From: Ruminobacter sp.
GTDB lineage: Bacteria > Pseudomonadota > Gammaproteobacteria > Enterobacterales > Succinivibrionaceae
DNA length: 32,186 nt
Reading direction: 5' to 3'
NCBI GenBank assembly: GCA_017940385.1
Contig: JAGAYS010000004.1
Span: forward strand, 1-32,186
Shown: positions 25,212-32,186 of the stretch, piece by piece
Layout of the letters: the number at the start of each line of letters is the position of its first letter
Position numbering within the stretch: the first letter of the stretch is position 1
Made by a program: the position numbers and the translations under genes
The notes under the pieces: model-generated
What the model saw: only the letters and a program-made list of their open reading frames with translations
What the model was told of the DNA's origin: nothing
The model's database searches: none

Positions 25212-26456
25212 ATGCTATTAGAATTTTCTTGTTCAAATCATAAATCTATACAGAAAGAGATTTTGTTTTCTGCACTTGCAGGAACTGATGATACACATAA
25301 AGAAAAATTAATCCCGTTTGGAAAATACAATGTACTTCGCTCTGCGTTGATATACGGAGCTAATGGTTCAGGGAAAAGTAATTTTATAGATGCTATTATT
25401 TTCGTGAAGAATCTTGTGATGAACAGTATTAATCATCAGATTGGGCAAGGAATTAGGCAGAATCCACATAAACTTAGCTCTAGCGGTAGTGAAAGTTCAT
25501 ATTCAATTCAATTTGTTACTAAAGGAATTCGGTATATGTACGGTTTTACTCTCAAAGAATTTCTTGTAACTGATGAGTATTTGTATTATGTTCCCAAAGG
25601 AAGACAAACAAAAATATTTGAACGTTCCGATAAAGGTTTTAGTACAGGAAGAAAATTTGTCGGGAAATTGGCAACGTGCAATGATGTGTTGAAACCTAAT
25701 CGTTTACTTCTTTCTTGTGCGGCTAATTTTAGTAATGTTAGTGAAATTATAGACGCATACAGATTCTTTGTTGAGGAACTGGTGGTTTATAATCCATTAA
25801 ATCAAAATAATTGGATGAATTATTCACTTTATCAAATGAATTCTAATCCTCAGATGAAAAATGCCGTTATAACACTTATGCAAGATTTAGGCACGGGTAT
25901 TAAAGACATAGATGTCACAATAGATACAAAGAAAATAGAATCATCCCAATTACCGGATTTTTTATCGGAAGAATTTAAAAATTTATTATTGAAACAAAAT
26001 ATTGATGCAATAACTGCTAAAGTTAAATACGATAATTTTTCAACCGATCTGATACAGGAAGAATCGGTAGGTATTCGTAAATTATTTGCTCTGTTATGTC
26101 CATTGATTGATATCATGGCAAATAATAAAACTCTTATCTGTGATGAGCTTGAAACTAGTCTGCATGAAGCTGTTTTATACAAACTGATAAATGTATTCAT
26201 GAATTTACCTATTAGTAACAATTCTCAATTGTTTTTTACAACGCATGAAACAGGTTTGCTTGATCTTGATATTTTTAGAAGAGATCAAATCTGGTTTACT
26301 GAATTAACACCAGAAGAAAGATCTACAGTTTTGTACTCTTTAGCTGAACTAAAAAATGTAAGAAAAGATGAAAAGTATAGCAAGGGTTATATATCAGGAA
26401 GATATGGAGCCATACCTATGCTTAATGTCGATTTTGCAAAATTTTTAGCTATGTAG
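25212..26456 (+). CDS. AAA/ABC-type ATPase of a two-gene defence-like module
   Basis: A 414-residue P-loop ATPase of the AAA_15/AAA_21 (COG1106-like) group. It starts MLLEFSCSNHKSIQKEILFS, the usual strand-helix lead-in. The Walker A motif is GANGSGKSN at residues 49-57, an ABC-signature-like ESVGIRKL lies near 284-291, Walker B LICDELE has D311/E312, and the switch TTHE has H345. Such ATPases act as sensors in many anti-phage systems and pair with an effector nuclease. The next gene, 16 bases downstream, encodes a HEPN protein. The ATG at 25212 has GAGG upstream; the earlier GTG lies in the promoter. Codon use is far more AT-rich than in the operon to the left, suggesting transfer. Confidence 0.85.
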   Translation: MLLEFSCSNHKSIQKEILFSALAGTDDTHKEKLIPFGKYNVLRSALIYGANGSGKSNFIDAIIFVKNLVMNSINHQIGQGIRQNPHKLSSSGSESSYSIQFVTKGIRYMYGFTLKEFLVTDEYLYYVPKGRQTKIFERSDKGFSTGRKFVGKLATCNDVLKPNRLLLSCAANFSNVSEIIDAYRFFVEELVVYNPLNQNNWMNYSLYQMNSNPQMKNAVITLMQDLGTGIKDIDVTIDTKKIESSQLPDFLSEEFKNLLLKQNIDAITAKVKYDNFSTDLIQEESVGIRKLFALLCPLIDIMANNKTLICDELETSLHEAVLYKLINVFMNLPISNNSQLFFTTHETGLLDLDIFRRDQIWFTELTPEERSTVLYSLAELKNVRKDEKYSKGYISGRYGAIPMLNVDFAKFLAM

Positions 26457-26472
26457 GAGTGGTCATAGGTAC

Positions 26473-27180
26473 ATGAGAAAACTCAATTTATCGCCTCGTG
26501 CTGAGAACGTTAGAGATCCATTAATAGTAAAAACGCCTGTACAATTTGAGCTTCATGAAATTAAGGGACATTTTGATGAAAGTTTAAATGCTATAAGAAA
26601 ACAATTTGATGTAGCAGAATATTTACTTTCCGTGGAGAAATTTAAAGAATCTGAGAATATATATAGAAGTCAAATTGTTTTTTTAGAAAGCATTTTAGAC
26701 TTTTTTATGCACGAGATAACTAAATTTGGTTTATACAGAATTTTTATAAAAGAATGGCCAATCACTGATAAATTCAAAAATCTTGAAATTCCAATGTCAG
26801 AAGTTATGAAAGCCTTAGCAGATACTGAGTCAACTGAATGGTTTTTTGAATATGTAAATAGCAGGTATTCAGCAGAAGTTATGCAAGATTGGAGTATTAT
26901 CAGAGAACAATTAAATTTAATAGGTATTCCATGGAAAGATGTTTGTCAACGATGTAACCCAGGAAAAAACGAAAATGAATCTGTTGCGGCGGAGAAAAAT
27001 GTACTGATTGAGTTGTACAGAAGAAGGAATGAAATAGCCCATCAAAATGATCGTTGCCATGCGGATGCAGAACAACAAGGCATTTCTAAGTCTTTTGTAG
27101 AAGAAAAAATAAACGAGATTAGCAAATTCGTTTATGCAATTTATGACATAGCAAAAAAAATTAATAAAGATAACCTTTAG
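26473..27180 (+). CDS. HEPN-domain putative RNase
   Basis: A 235-residue protein with a HEPN domain in its C-terminal half. The R-x4-H catalytic motif is RNEIAH at residues 185-190, in a helix (LIELYRRRNEIAH), followed by a long helix FVEEKINEISKFVYAIYDIA. This layout is like RiboL-PSP-HEPN or MAE_28990-type RNases. HEPN proteins with this motif commonly cleave RNA and serve as suicide effectors. Placed 16 bases after an ATPase gene in the same AT-rich style, it is most likely the effector of that ATPase. The exact HEPN subfamily and its target RNA cannot be told from the sequence. Confidence 0.75.
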   Translation: MRKLNLSPRAENVRDPLIVKTPVQFELHEIKGHFDESLNAIRKQFDVAEYLLSVEKFKESENIYRSQIVFLESILDFFMHEITKFGLYRIFIKEWPITDKFKNLEIPMSEVMKALADTESTEWFFEYVNSRYSAEVMQDWSIIREQLNLIGIPWKDVCQRCNPGKNENESVAAEKNVLIELYRRRNEIAHQNDRCHADAEQQGISKSFVEEKINEISKFVYAIYDIAKKINKDNL

Positions 27181-27402
27181 AACAACTATGAAGGAGAAAT
27201 ACGATCACATGATGTAAAGAGCGGTAGTGTACCCCGTGACATGGGATGAATGTACAACAAGCGGCAGATGTCACCTGTCGTACATCCAAGTTTAGTATGG
27301 ATAGCAAGGTATGCTTCCAAAACCTTAAGCACGTTCATGTTAGCACACCTTGCAAAAATACTGAATTTATTTCTTTAATTTTTTTGCAAAGGAGTGGGAC
27401 GT
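27181..27402 (+). other. 222-base gap with two inverted repeats
   Basis: No gene is supported. TGTAC at 27251 pairs with GTACA at 27280, and GCAAGGT at 27304 pairs with ACCTTGC at 27347; both could fold in RNA. An AAAGGAG site at the right end serves the DUF4417 gene. The stretch may carry its promoter, an operator, or a structured RNA. Confidence 0.45.
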
Positions 27403-28173
27403 ATGTCAAAACACCACAATCAAAAAGCAGGTAAAACGTCTGAAAAAGGCGATAAACCTCTATCCAAAAACAGCTCTTGCAAGAATGGTTCTACGAAATC
27501 AGAAACTTTGTGTAGCAAAGAACAAGAAGTTCAGCACCATTTTCATTGGGATTTAATTGAAGGAGCTATAATCATTGGGCCTCATCAACATGCCCAACTG
27601 AAACCGATTACAGAATTTCCAAATGTAAAACGCATGGTTACTCTCAACAATGCTCCTTATGAAAAGCATCCAGAAGAGTGTGCTTTATGCTTTTATACTA
27701 AGGATACAGTTATTGAACGAATATGGAATAATCGTCAGCGTTATGTTTCTGTATTGAAGCGCTTTCCTTTAATCATAGGCTTAGATTTTAGTATACTCTG
27801 TAATATGTATTATCCTCAGCAGTCATACAACTGTTGGCGTAATTATGCGATGACATACTGGCTACAGAAGAACTTTTCTGTTGTGGTTCCTAATGTTGGG
27901 TATGGAGATTCTGACACCTTTCCTTGGGTTTTAGATGGCCTTCCCGAAAATAGTTGGCTTGCAATAACAACTCAAGGTAGTCTAGACAGCTATGTGCTAA
28001 AAAGAATGCTGTTAAATGGCTTACATGAAATTGTAAGACGGAAGCATCCTATAGGGTTAATTGTGTATGGAAAATTTCCAGAAGCATGGAAAAAACGATT
28101 TTCTATACCAATAGTAGTCTTTCCTTCTTATCGAGAAATGAAATGGGAGGGCAACAACAATGGGAAGAGGTAA
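27403..28173 (+). CDS. DUF4417 family protein
   Basis: A 256-residue protein. After a basic, Ser/Lys-rich N-terminal 45 residues, the body matches the DUF4417 pattern: VTLNNAPYEKHPEECALCFY, ERIWNNRQRYVSVLKRF, GLDFSILCNMYYPQQSYN, VVPNVGYGDSDTFPWVLDGL, AITTQGS and GLIVYGKFPEAWKK. The domain is common on mobile elements and its function is unknown to me. The ATG at 27403 has AAAGGAG about 9 bases upstream. Its end overlaps the next gene by 14 bases, so the two are likely translated together. Confidence 0.75.
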   Translation: MSKHHNQKAGKTSEKGDKPLSKNSSCKNGSTKSETLCSKEQEVQHHFHWDLIEGAIIIGPHQHAQLKPITEFPNVKRMVTLNNAPYEKHPEECALCFYTKDTVIERIWNNRQRYVSVLKRFPLIIGLDFSILCNMYYPQQSYNCWRNYAMTYWLQKNFSVVVPNVGYGDSDTFPWVLDGLPENSWLAITTQGSLDSYVLKRMLLNGLHEIVRRKHPIGLIVYGKFPEAWKKRFSIPIVVFPSYREMKWEGNNNGKR

Positions 28174-28612
28174 AGGAGGTTATACCGCAATCCAGACTAA
28201 TTACAAAGATTCCGGTGGAAGAAAGGTAACAGATCAGGGTAGTATTTTTGTCGCAGAACGTTATATTGATATGGGATACGAAGTCATTTTTCGTCAGAGA
28301 CACGATGAAATCGATAAAAAAACCTTTGATCTAACAATAAAAACAAGTGATGATAAAGATTTTGTAAAAGATATTGAAGTCAAAAAGACAACCACTACAA
28401 AGTCCAGTCAACTAGCCAAAAATATAATTGAAGCCTTCGACCAAGTTGGGAAAAACGGTACAGTAGCCATATATTTACCCAACAGGGACAAGAATTCCAA
28501 GGAGGTTATCAACTACTTGAACGCGGGATATCAAGAGGCAAAACGAAAAATATCTTTCACCGGTGAAGTGGAAGTTTGGTTTGATGACAAAAGTAAAATT
28601 GTAATGAAATAG
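28160..28612 (+). CDS. small PD-(D/E)XK-like nuclease, putative toxin
   Basis: A 150-residue protein. Residues 1-22 are Gly/Lys-rich (GRGKGGYT), like the linker before toxin tips. The body has E33 in a first helix, D57 in TFDLTIK, and E73-x-K75 in IEVKK, the order and spacing of a PD-(D/E)XK nuclease core, followed by SSQLAKNIIEAFDQVG and VAIYLPNRD. This is close in style to C-terminal nuclease tips of contact-dependent toxins (CdiA-CT type). It has GGGAGG at 28144 before its ATG, overlaps DUF4417 by 14 bases, and lies 9 bases before a Cys-rich gene. Toxin is an inference; a housekeeping nuclease of a mobile element is possible. Confidence 0.6.
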   Translation: MGRGKGGYTAIQTNYKDSGGRKVTDQGSIFVAERYIDMGYEVIFRQRHDEIDKKTFDLTIKTSDDKDFVKDIEVKKTTTTKSSQLAKNIIEAFDQVGKNGTVAIYLPNRDKNSKEVINYLNAGYQEAKRKISFTGEVEVWFDDKSKIVMK

Positions 28613-28621
28613 GAGCATATT

Positions 28622-29128
28622 ATGGCTAGATTAGGATGCCATTGTGGAGCAGACATGACTAACACGGAAGGTCCATCGCCACATAGGTTGAACGTGTTTT
28701 TTAAATCAGAGGTTGACAAGGCACTATCATACAATCCTGATATTCCCTTATGGGATTTTTATACAGGGTGGGATGAATTAGCTGAGTGTAGGAATTCATT
28801 TCAAAACCGTTCTGAACCAGTTGAATATTGGTACTGTACTGAATGTAAACGCATTTATGAAGTACAGGCCGTTTCATGTGGAAGAATATTACGGAGCTTC
28901 AAATATGTTTCTGAACCAACGGAGAAATGTAATCTGGATGGTTTTGAGGAATTATTTATTCTTTGGGATAAAGAAATGGATGATTTTCTTGATTTGGGGA
29001 ATGATTATCGGCTTAAGGATTATATTTCTCAATTGAAATTGAGGCATTATATATCTTCTGATCAAAAAGCAATATATGGTCTAGATGTTCCAACAAATAA
29101 ATTAATTTGTAAATACATTCTAGAATAA
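28622..29128 (+). CDS. Cys-rich zinc-ribbon-like protein, putative immunity partner
   Basis: A 168-residue protein with GCHCG near the N-terminus (C6, C8) and YCTECKRIYEV in the middle (C72, C75), a likely split zinc site. The remainder is acidic and helical, ending LICKYILE. The layout (MARLGCxCG start, then WYCxxCxRIYEV) resembles small proteins that follow toxin genes as immunity factors, which is how I read it here. AGGAG overlaps the stop of the nuclease gene, so translation is coupled. It is acidic against the basic nuclease. No family name can be given with confidence. Confidence 0.55.
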   Translation: MARLGCHCGADMTNTEGPSPHRLNVFFKSEVDKALSYNPDIPLWDFYTGWDELAECRNSFQNRSEPVEYWYCTECKRIYEVQAVSCGRILRSFKYVSEPTEKCNLDGFEELFILWDKEMDDFLDLGNDYRLKDYISQLKLRHYISSDQKAIYGLDVPTNKLICKYILE

Positions 29129-29171
29129 TTTTGCGTAGAGGATGGATGATATTTACTTCTAGCACCATTGA

Positions 29172-29310
29172 TTAGGATTTGAAAAAATCAGCAGAATCCG
29201 CACCAAAGGAAACCGAGAATCGCAGAAACGGCTATGGCGAGAAGACCATTCAAGGTTCCTTTGGTGAAACCTTAATATCCGTTCCCAGAGACAGAGATTT
29301 TCAGAAATGA
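29172..29310 (+). pseudogene. decayed IS256-family transposase fragment
   Basis: Two short frames together read LGFEK, then APKETENRRNGYGEKTIQGS and on to GETLISVPRDRDF. This is the N-terminal region of IS256-type transposases (ETENRRNGYxxKT and VPRDR motifs). A frame change near 29186 and a stop at 29308 break it, and the catalytic core is absent. It marks the right edge of the AT-rich island. Confidence 0.8.
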
Positions 29311-29774
29311 CGTTACATGTCATGATATACGTGCCATAAATATGGTATAACGTCATTGAGTTTTTTATACGGAACTGCCGTATGCGATAATTCGTGTGTC
29401 TGTCGGCAGGAAGCAGTCACTGTTCCTTCATCTGAAAAGCATGTCTACTGTGTCAGCAGGTGGCTGTTTAAAATTTCCGAGAATCCTGTAAGGGCCAATT
29501 CACACTTCATGCTCGCTCCGTATTGAAGCCTCCGTTTATGGAAGTCTGATCAGGTATGCTCATATGCCTCGGAAAGAAGGGAATTCTTTTGCCGGAGTGC
29601 GGGAAAACAAGGTAAAGATTGCAGGAAAGGCTGTTTTTTTAGGAGAGCAGAATTCATGAGGTAGTGACGATATCTTTCGGAATGATGTTCGGAAGGATGT
29701 CAATAATAATTTGATATCCTTCCGAATAATGTTTATGCTGTGGTAAATGACCGATGCAATTGGAGAATGCCTAT
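29311..29774. other. intergenic region between IS256 fragment and the HTH-ATPase gene
   Basis: About 460 bases without a supported gene. The left part may be further decayed transposase DNA, but no frame is convincing. The right part holds the inverted repeat at 29688-29726 just before the next gene. Confidence 0.5.
29688..29726. repeat. 16-bp inverted repeat, candidate operator
   Basis: TTCGGAAGGATGTCAA and TTGATATCCTTCCGAA form a 16-bp dyad with one mismatch and a 7-base spacer. A related third copy, GATATCTTTCGGAA, lies at 29669. They sit 50-105 bases before a gene whose product begins with a helix-turn-helix, so self-regulation is plausible; a hairpin is the alternative. Confidence 0.7.
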
Positions 29775-31637
29775 ATGAAATCCTGTAAGGAAATGTCTGC
29801 AGTATGGAGTATATCAGAACGCAGAGTAAGGGAATTCTGCGAGGAAGGAAAGATTCCAGGGGCTGTTAAACTCGGAAGACAGTGGCAGATACCTGACGGA
29901 GCAGAGCGCCCCGCTGACAGTCGCATAGTTACCGGGAGATACGTTAAGTCTGGTGGGGCGAACGGCAGAAAACCGCTTCCGGTCGGGATTTCTGATTATA
30001 TCCGGGCGCAGTCTGAATACTATTATGTGGACAAAACTCTTTTAATCAGGGATTTTCTGGATCGCAAAGCTCTTGTATCGTTGTTTACGAGACCAAGAAG
30101 ATTCGGAAAGACTCTGAACATGGATATGCTGAGAGTCTTTTTTGAAATATCGGATGAGGATACGGGCCGGTATTTTGCTGACAAAGCCATTTGGCAGTGT
30201 GGCGAGGAGTACAGGTGCCATCAGGGAAAATATCCCGTAATTTTTCTGACATTTAAAGACGTTAAATATGATTCTTGGCAAGCAACGTTTGCAAAGATCT
30301 CTGGATTGCTTCAGGAAGAATTCGGGAGACACTCCGAACTTGGAAACAGTGACAGGCTTGCTAAATATGAGAAGGAATATTTTGAGAAGGTTCTGAATGG
30401 TGAGGCTGATGAAGTAGAACTTTCCTCATCTCTTCAAAAACTGTCAAAAATGCTTACCGTTCATTACAACAAGGCTCCAATCATCATTATTGACGAGTAC
30501 GATACTCCGATTCAGGAAGAATATTCGAAAGAGTTTTATGATGAGATTGTGGGATTTATGAGGAATTTTTTTTCCGGTGCCTTCAAAGATAACAGTAACC
30601 TGTCATATGGTTTCCTTACCGGTATCTTAAGAATAGCGCAGGAGAGTATATTCAGTGGTCTGAACAATCTGGCTGTCAGTTCGGTCATGGATGAGGAGTA
30701 CGACGGTTATTTCGGGTTCACTAAACAGGAAGTTGGAGAAATGCTTTCTTACTACGGAGCCTCTGACAAAGCTGATGAGCTTAGGAATTGGTATGACGGC
30801 TATTTTTTCGGAAGTAAGGAAATATATAACCCATGGTCAGTAATCAATTATCTTTCCAAGGGATGTCTGCCACAGGCATATTGGGTGAACACCGGAAAAA
30901 ATGAAGTTCTGGAAGATGTTTTGGATGCGGCAACGGATGATATCTCCGAAAAACTGTATTCACTTCTTCGTGGCGAACCTGTTATTGCCAGGATCGATCA
31001 GAACGTCGTGTACAGATCTTTAGCAGATGATCCTGCTAACATCTACAGCCTGCTTTTGGTTGCCGGCTATCTGAAAACCGTGAAGAAGGTTCTTCAGGGA
31101 GATGGAGCCTGGCTGTGTGAGGTTGCCATTCCAAACAGAGAGACTGCTGCAGTATACAAAAGTGAAATTCTTTCACATCTTATGCAGATTGGTGCGATGA
31201 GGAGAGCTACGGCCAACAAGATTGCAGAAAGCCTCTATGCACGGGACACAAAGAAACTTCAGGACGGAATCGAAGAGTATATGAAGAACAGCATCAGTTT
31301 CTATGATGCAGGTGCTGAAGGGTTTTATCATGGCCTGGTTCTTGGTTTAATCGCATTGATGGATAATCAATACCGGATCAGATCCAACAGGGAATCCGGT
31401 GACGGACGATATGATATCTGCATGATTCCGAGAGATAATAAGTATCCCGCTATACTAATGGAACTGAAATGGAATAAAGAACTGAATGAAGAGAATCTGG
31501 ATGCGTTATCCGCAGAGGCTCTTAATCAGATAAACGTAAAAGGTTATGATGCCGAAATAAGAACTGAAGGTATAGCTGACATCATAAAATTCGGGATTGC
31601 CTTTTCAGGAAAAAAGGTCAAGATACGAACGGAATAA
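29775..31637 (+). CDS. HTH / AAA-ATPase-like / PD-(D/E)XK nuclease protein
   Basis: A 620-residue protein. Residues 1-45 are an excisionase/MerR-like helix-turn-helix (MSAVWSISERRVREFCEEGK, then AVKLGRQWQIP). Residues 67-330 are an AAA-ATPase-like domain (PF09820 type) starting LPVGISDYIRAQSEYYYVDK, with the modified P-loop TRPRRFGKT (105-113) and Walker B IIIIDEYDTPI (D240, E241). The C-terminal region is PDDEXK_9-type nuclease with D547 in GRYDI and E563-x-K565 in MELKWN. These proteins are abundant in gut anaerobes and their role is unsettled. The ATG at 29775 has GGAG 9 bases upstream, so the ATG at 29754 is rejected. GC content is back to that of the operon genes. Confidence 0.88.
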   Translation: MKSCKEMSAVWSISERRVREFCEEGKIPGAVKLGRQWQIPDGAERPADSRIVTGRYVKSGGANGRKPLPVGISDYIRAQSEYYYVDKTLLIRDFLDRKALVSLFTRPRRFGKTLNMDMLRVFFEISDEDTGRYFADKAIWQCGEEYRCHQGKYPVIFLTFKDVKYDSWQATFAKISGLLQEEFGRHSELGNSDRLAKYEKEYFEKVLNGEADEVELSSSLQKLSKMLTVHYNKAPIIIIDEYDTPIQEEYSKEFYDEIVGFMRNFFSGAFKDNSNLSYGFLTGILRIAQESIFSGLNNLAVSSVMDEEYDGYFGFTKQEVGEMLSYYGASDKADELRNWYDGYFFGSKEIYNPWSVINYLSKGCLPQAYWVNTGKNEVLEDVLDAATDDISEKLYSLLRGEPVIARIDQNVVYRSLADDPANIYSLLLVAGYLKTVKKVLQGDGAWLCEVAIPNRETAAVYKSEILSHLMQIGAMRRATANKIAESLYARDTKKLQDGIEEYMKNSISFYDAGAEGFYHGLVLGLIALMDNQYRIRSNRESGDGRYDICMIPRDNKYPAILMELKWNKELNEENLDALSAEALNQINVKGYDAEIRTEGIADIIKFGIAFSGKKVKIRTE

Positions 31638-31972
31638 ATTGCGGCATAACATATCTTCCTAATTCCTTTTTTTATCCTATGAATCAGTATGGTAGTGATG
31701 TTAGATGTTTAACAGAGTGTTCAATGATTTATTTTGATTGCCTGAAATACATATTGAAATTACCGTTGTTCGGAAAAGCGGTGATGAAAAGAATTCGGTA
31801 CTTAATTCCTGTCGCGATATTACGGACTAAATAATGAAAGGCATTATTGATAACAGCTTTGAATCTCTGACGGTAAATTATAAATTTACCGGATGTCGGA
31901 AAAAAGCGAAAGTCTGGAAAAAACTGAGCAGAAACATCAGAATTAGCAGCAGTTCGCCGTACCGATGTAGAA
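31638..31972. other. 335-base region without a clear gene
   Basis: No supported gene. The last part, read on the plus strand, gives ELAAVRRTDVERSKKL, with the style of a transposition-helper C-terminus running into the IS end at 31973, so it may be a remnant of an IS21-type istB gene. The minus-strand frame here has atypical content. Confidence 0.4.
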
Positions 31973-32016
31973 CGATCGAAAAAGTTGACCACTAAAACGA
32001 TCGGAAGTTGACCACT
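31973..32016 (+). mobile_element. probable end of an IS21-type element (two direct repeats)
   Basis: CGATCG-AAAA-AGTTGACCACT at 31973-31993 repeats as CGATCGG-AAGTTGACCACT at 31998-32016, 25 bases apart. Repeated short motifs with GTTGACCACT at one end are the pattern of IS21-family termini. No istA is visible, so this is a fragment at best. Confidence 0.5.
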
Positions 32017-32112
32017 CCGATTTTAACTTAAACTTTCATTCTTTGCGGGTGTGACATAAAATTCGTGTATTCCTGTTAAGTCTGTTAATATTAAAGACTT
32101 AATTGGAGTTAT

Positions 32113-32186
32113 ATGAATATGGCAAAAAAAGATATTAAGCGAAATCCAGCTGCTGAAAAAATTGCAGATTTAATTCTCAATAATTA
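32113..32186 (+). CDS. IS256-family transposase, N-terminus only
   Basis: A reading frame open to the window edge begins MNMAKKDIKRNPAAEKIADL and continues ILNN. This matches the start of IS256-type transposases in which a short basic start is followed by a helix of the form EKIADLILNN. GGAG lies 5 bases before the first ATG. The left terminal repeat should lie near 32045-32075 (GGGTGTGACATAAAATTCG) but cannot be confirmed without the right end. This copy looks intact, unlike the fragment at 29172. Confidence 0.6.
   Translation, partial: MNMAKKDIKRNPAAEKIADLILNN

Noticed and set aside
27181-27402. Possible retron or group II intron RNA
   Set aside because: No reverse transcriptase is present in the window and the usual intron domain V and 5' GTGYG signals are not visible.
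27246-27434. Open frame of 62 codons before DUF4417
   Set aside because: It overlaps the DUF4417 start in another frame and covers the inverted repeats; no ribosome site.
31729-31992. Minus-strand frame of 87 codons near the right end
   Set aside because: It runs into the IS21-type repeats and is rich in Phe, Arg and Asn without any recognisable pattern; likely chance.
24804-32186. Prophage or integrative element with its own integrase
   Set aside because: No integrase, phage structural gene, relaxase or convincing attachment repeats were found; only IS traces.

Overview
The window looks like the chromosome of a gammaproteobacterium. The tRNA order Gly(GCC)-Cys(GCA)-Leu(TAA) matches the E. 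coli glyW-cysT-leuZ cluster, rimP-nusA-infB-rbfA-truB is in the usual order, and ycjX-ycjF is a gammaproteobacterial pair. The protein style (a soluble chemoreceptor, a very large DUF2339 membrane protein, an AAA-ATPase-like/PDDEXK protein) makes a gut or rumen member near Aeromonadales/Succinivibrionaceae my best guess. That placement is an inference and no marker in the window settles it.

Layout. 1-241: three tRNA genes, the first cut by the window edge. 436-1383: a cytosolic chemoreceptor. 1753-8510: xseA (exonuclease VII large subunit) overlapping by 4 bases a 1741-residue polytopic DUF2339 protein. 8511-9016: a perfect 30-bp palindrome and two tiny overlapping ORFs. 9017-11582, minus strand: two paralogous membrane proteins with an N-terminal zinc ribbon; one ends in what looks like a type IV pilin domain, the other has a short different tail. 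11827-15081, minus strand: a 1084-residue protein with a C-terminal TerB-C domain. Divergent from it, 15405-17989: ycjX and ycjF, preceded by a possible leader peptide overlapping a terminator hairpin.

18017-24803 is the translation/transcription operon rimP-nusA-infB-rbfA-truB. It starts with a consensus-like promoter and a hairpin leader ending in an intrinsic terminator upstream of rimP, has a second good promoter and structured leader before infB, and closes with a strong terminator after truB.

24804-29774 is accessory DNA. The stretch 25.2-29.1 kb is visibly more AT-rich than the operon. It holds an ATPase plus HEPN RNase pair (candidate abortive-infection module), then DUF4417, a small PD-(D/E)XK-like nuclease and a Cys-rich protein (candidate toxin-immunity cassette). 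It ends at a decayed IS256-family transposase fragment. 29775-31637 encodes an AAA-ATPase-like/PDDEXK protein with an added N-terminal helix-turn-helix, preceded by a long inverted repeat that could be its operator. The right end has a probable IS21-type end and the start of a second, apparently intact, IS256-family transposase running off the window.

The best candidates for an undescribed system are the five-gene AT-rich island after truB and the zinc-ribbon/pilin fusion pair beside TerB-C and YcjXF. No CRISPR array, reverse transcriptase, integrase or phage structural gene was seen.
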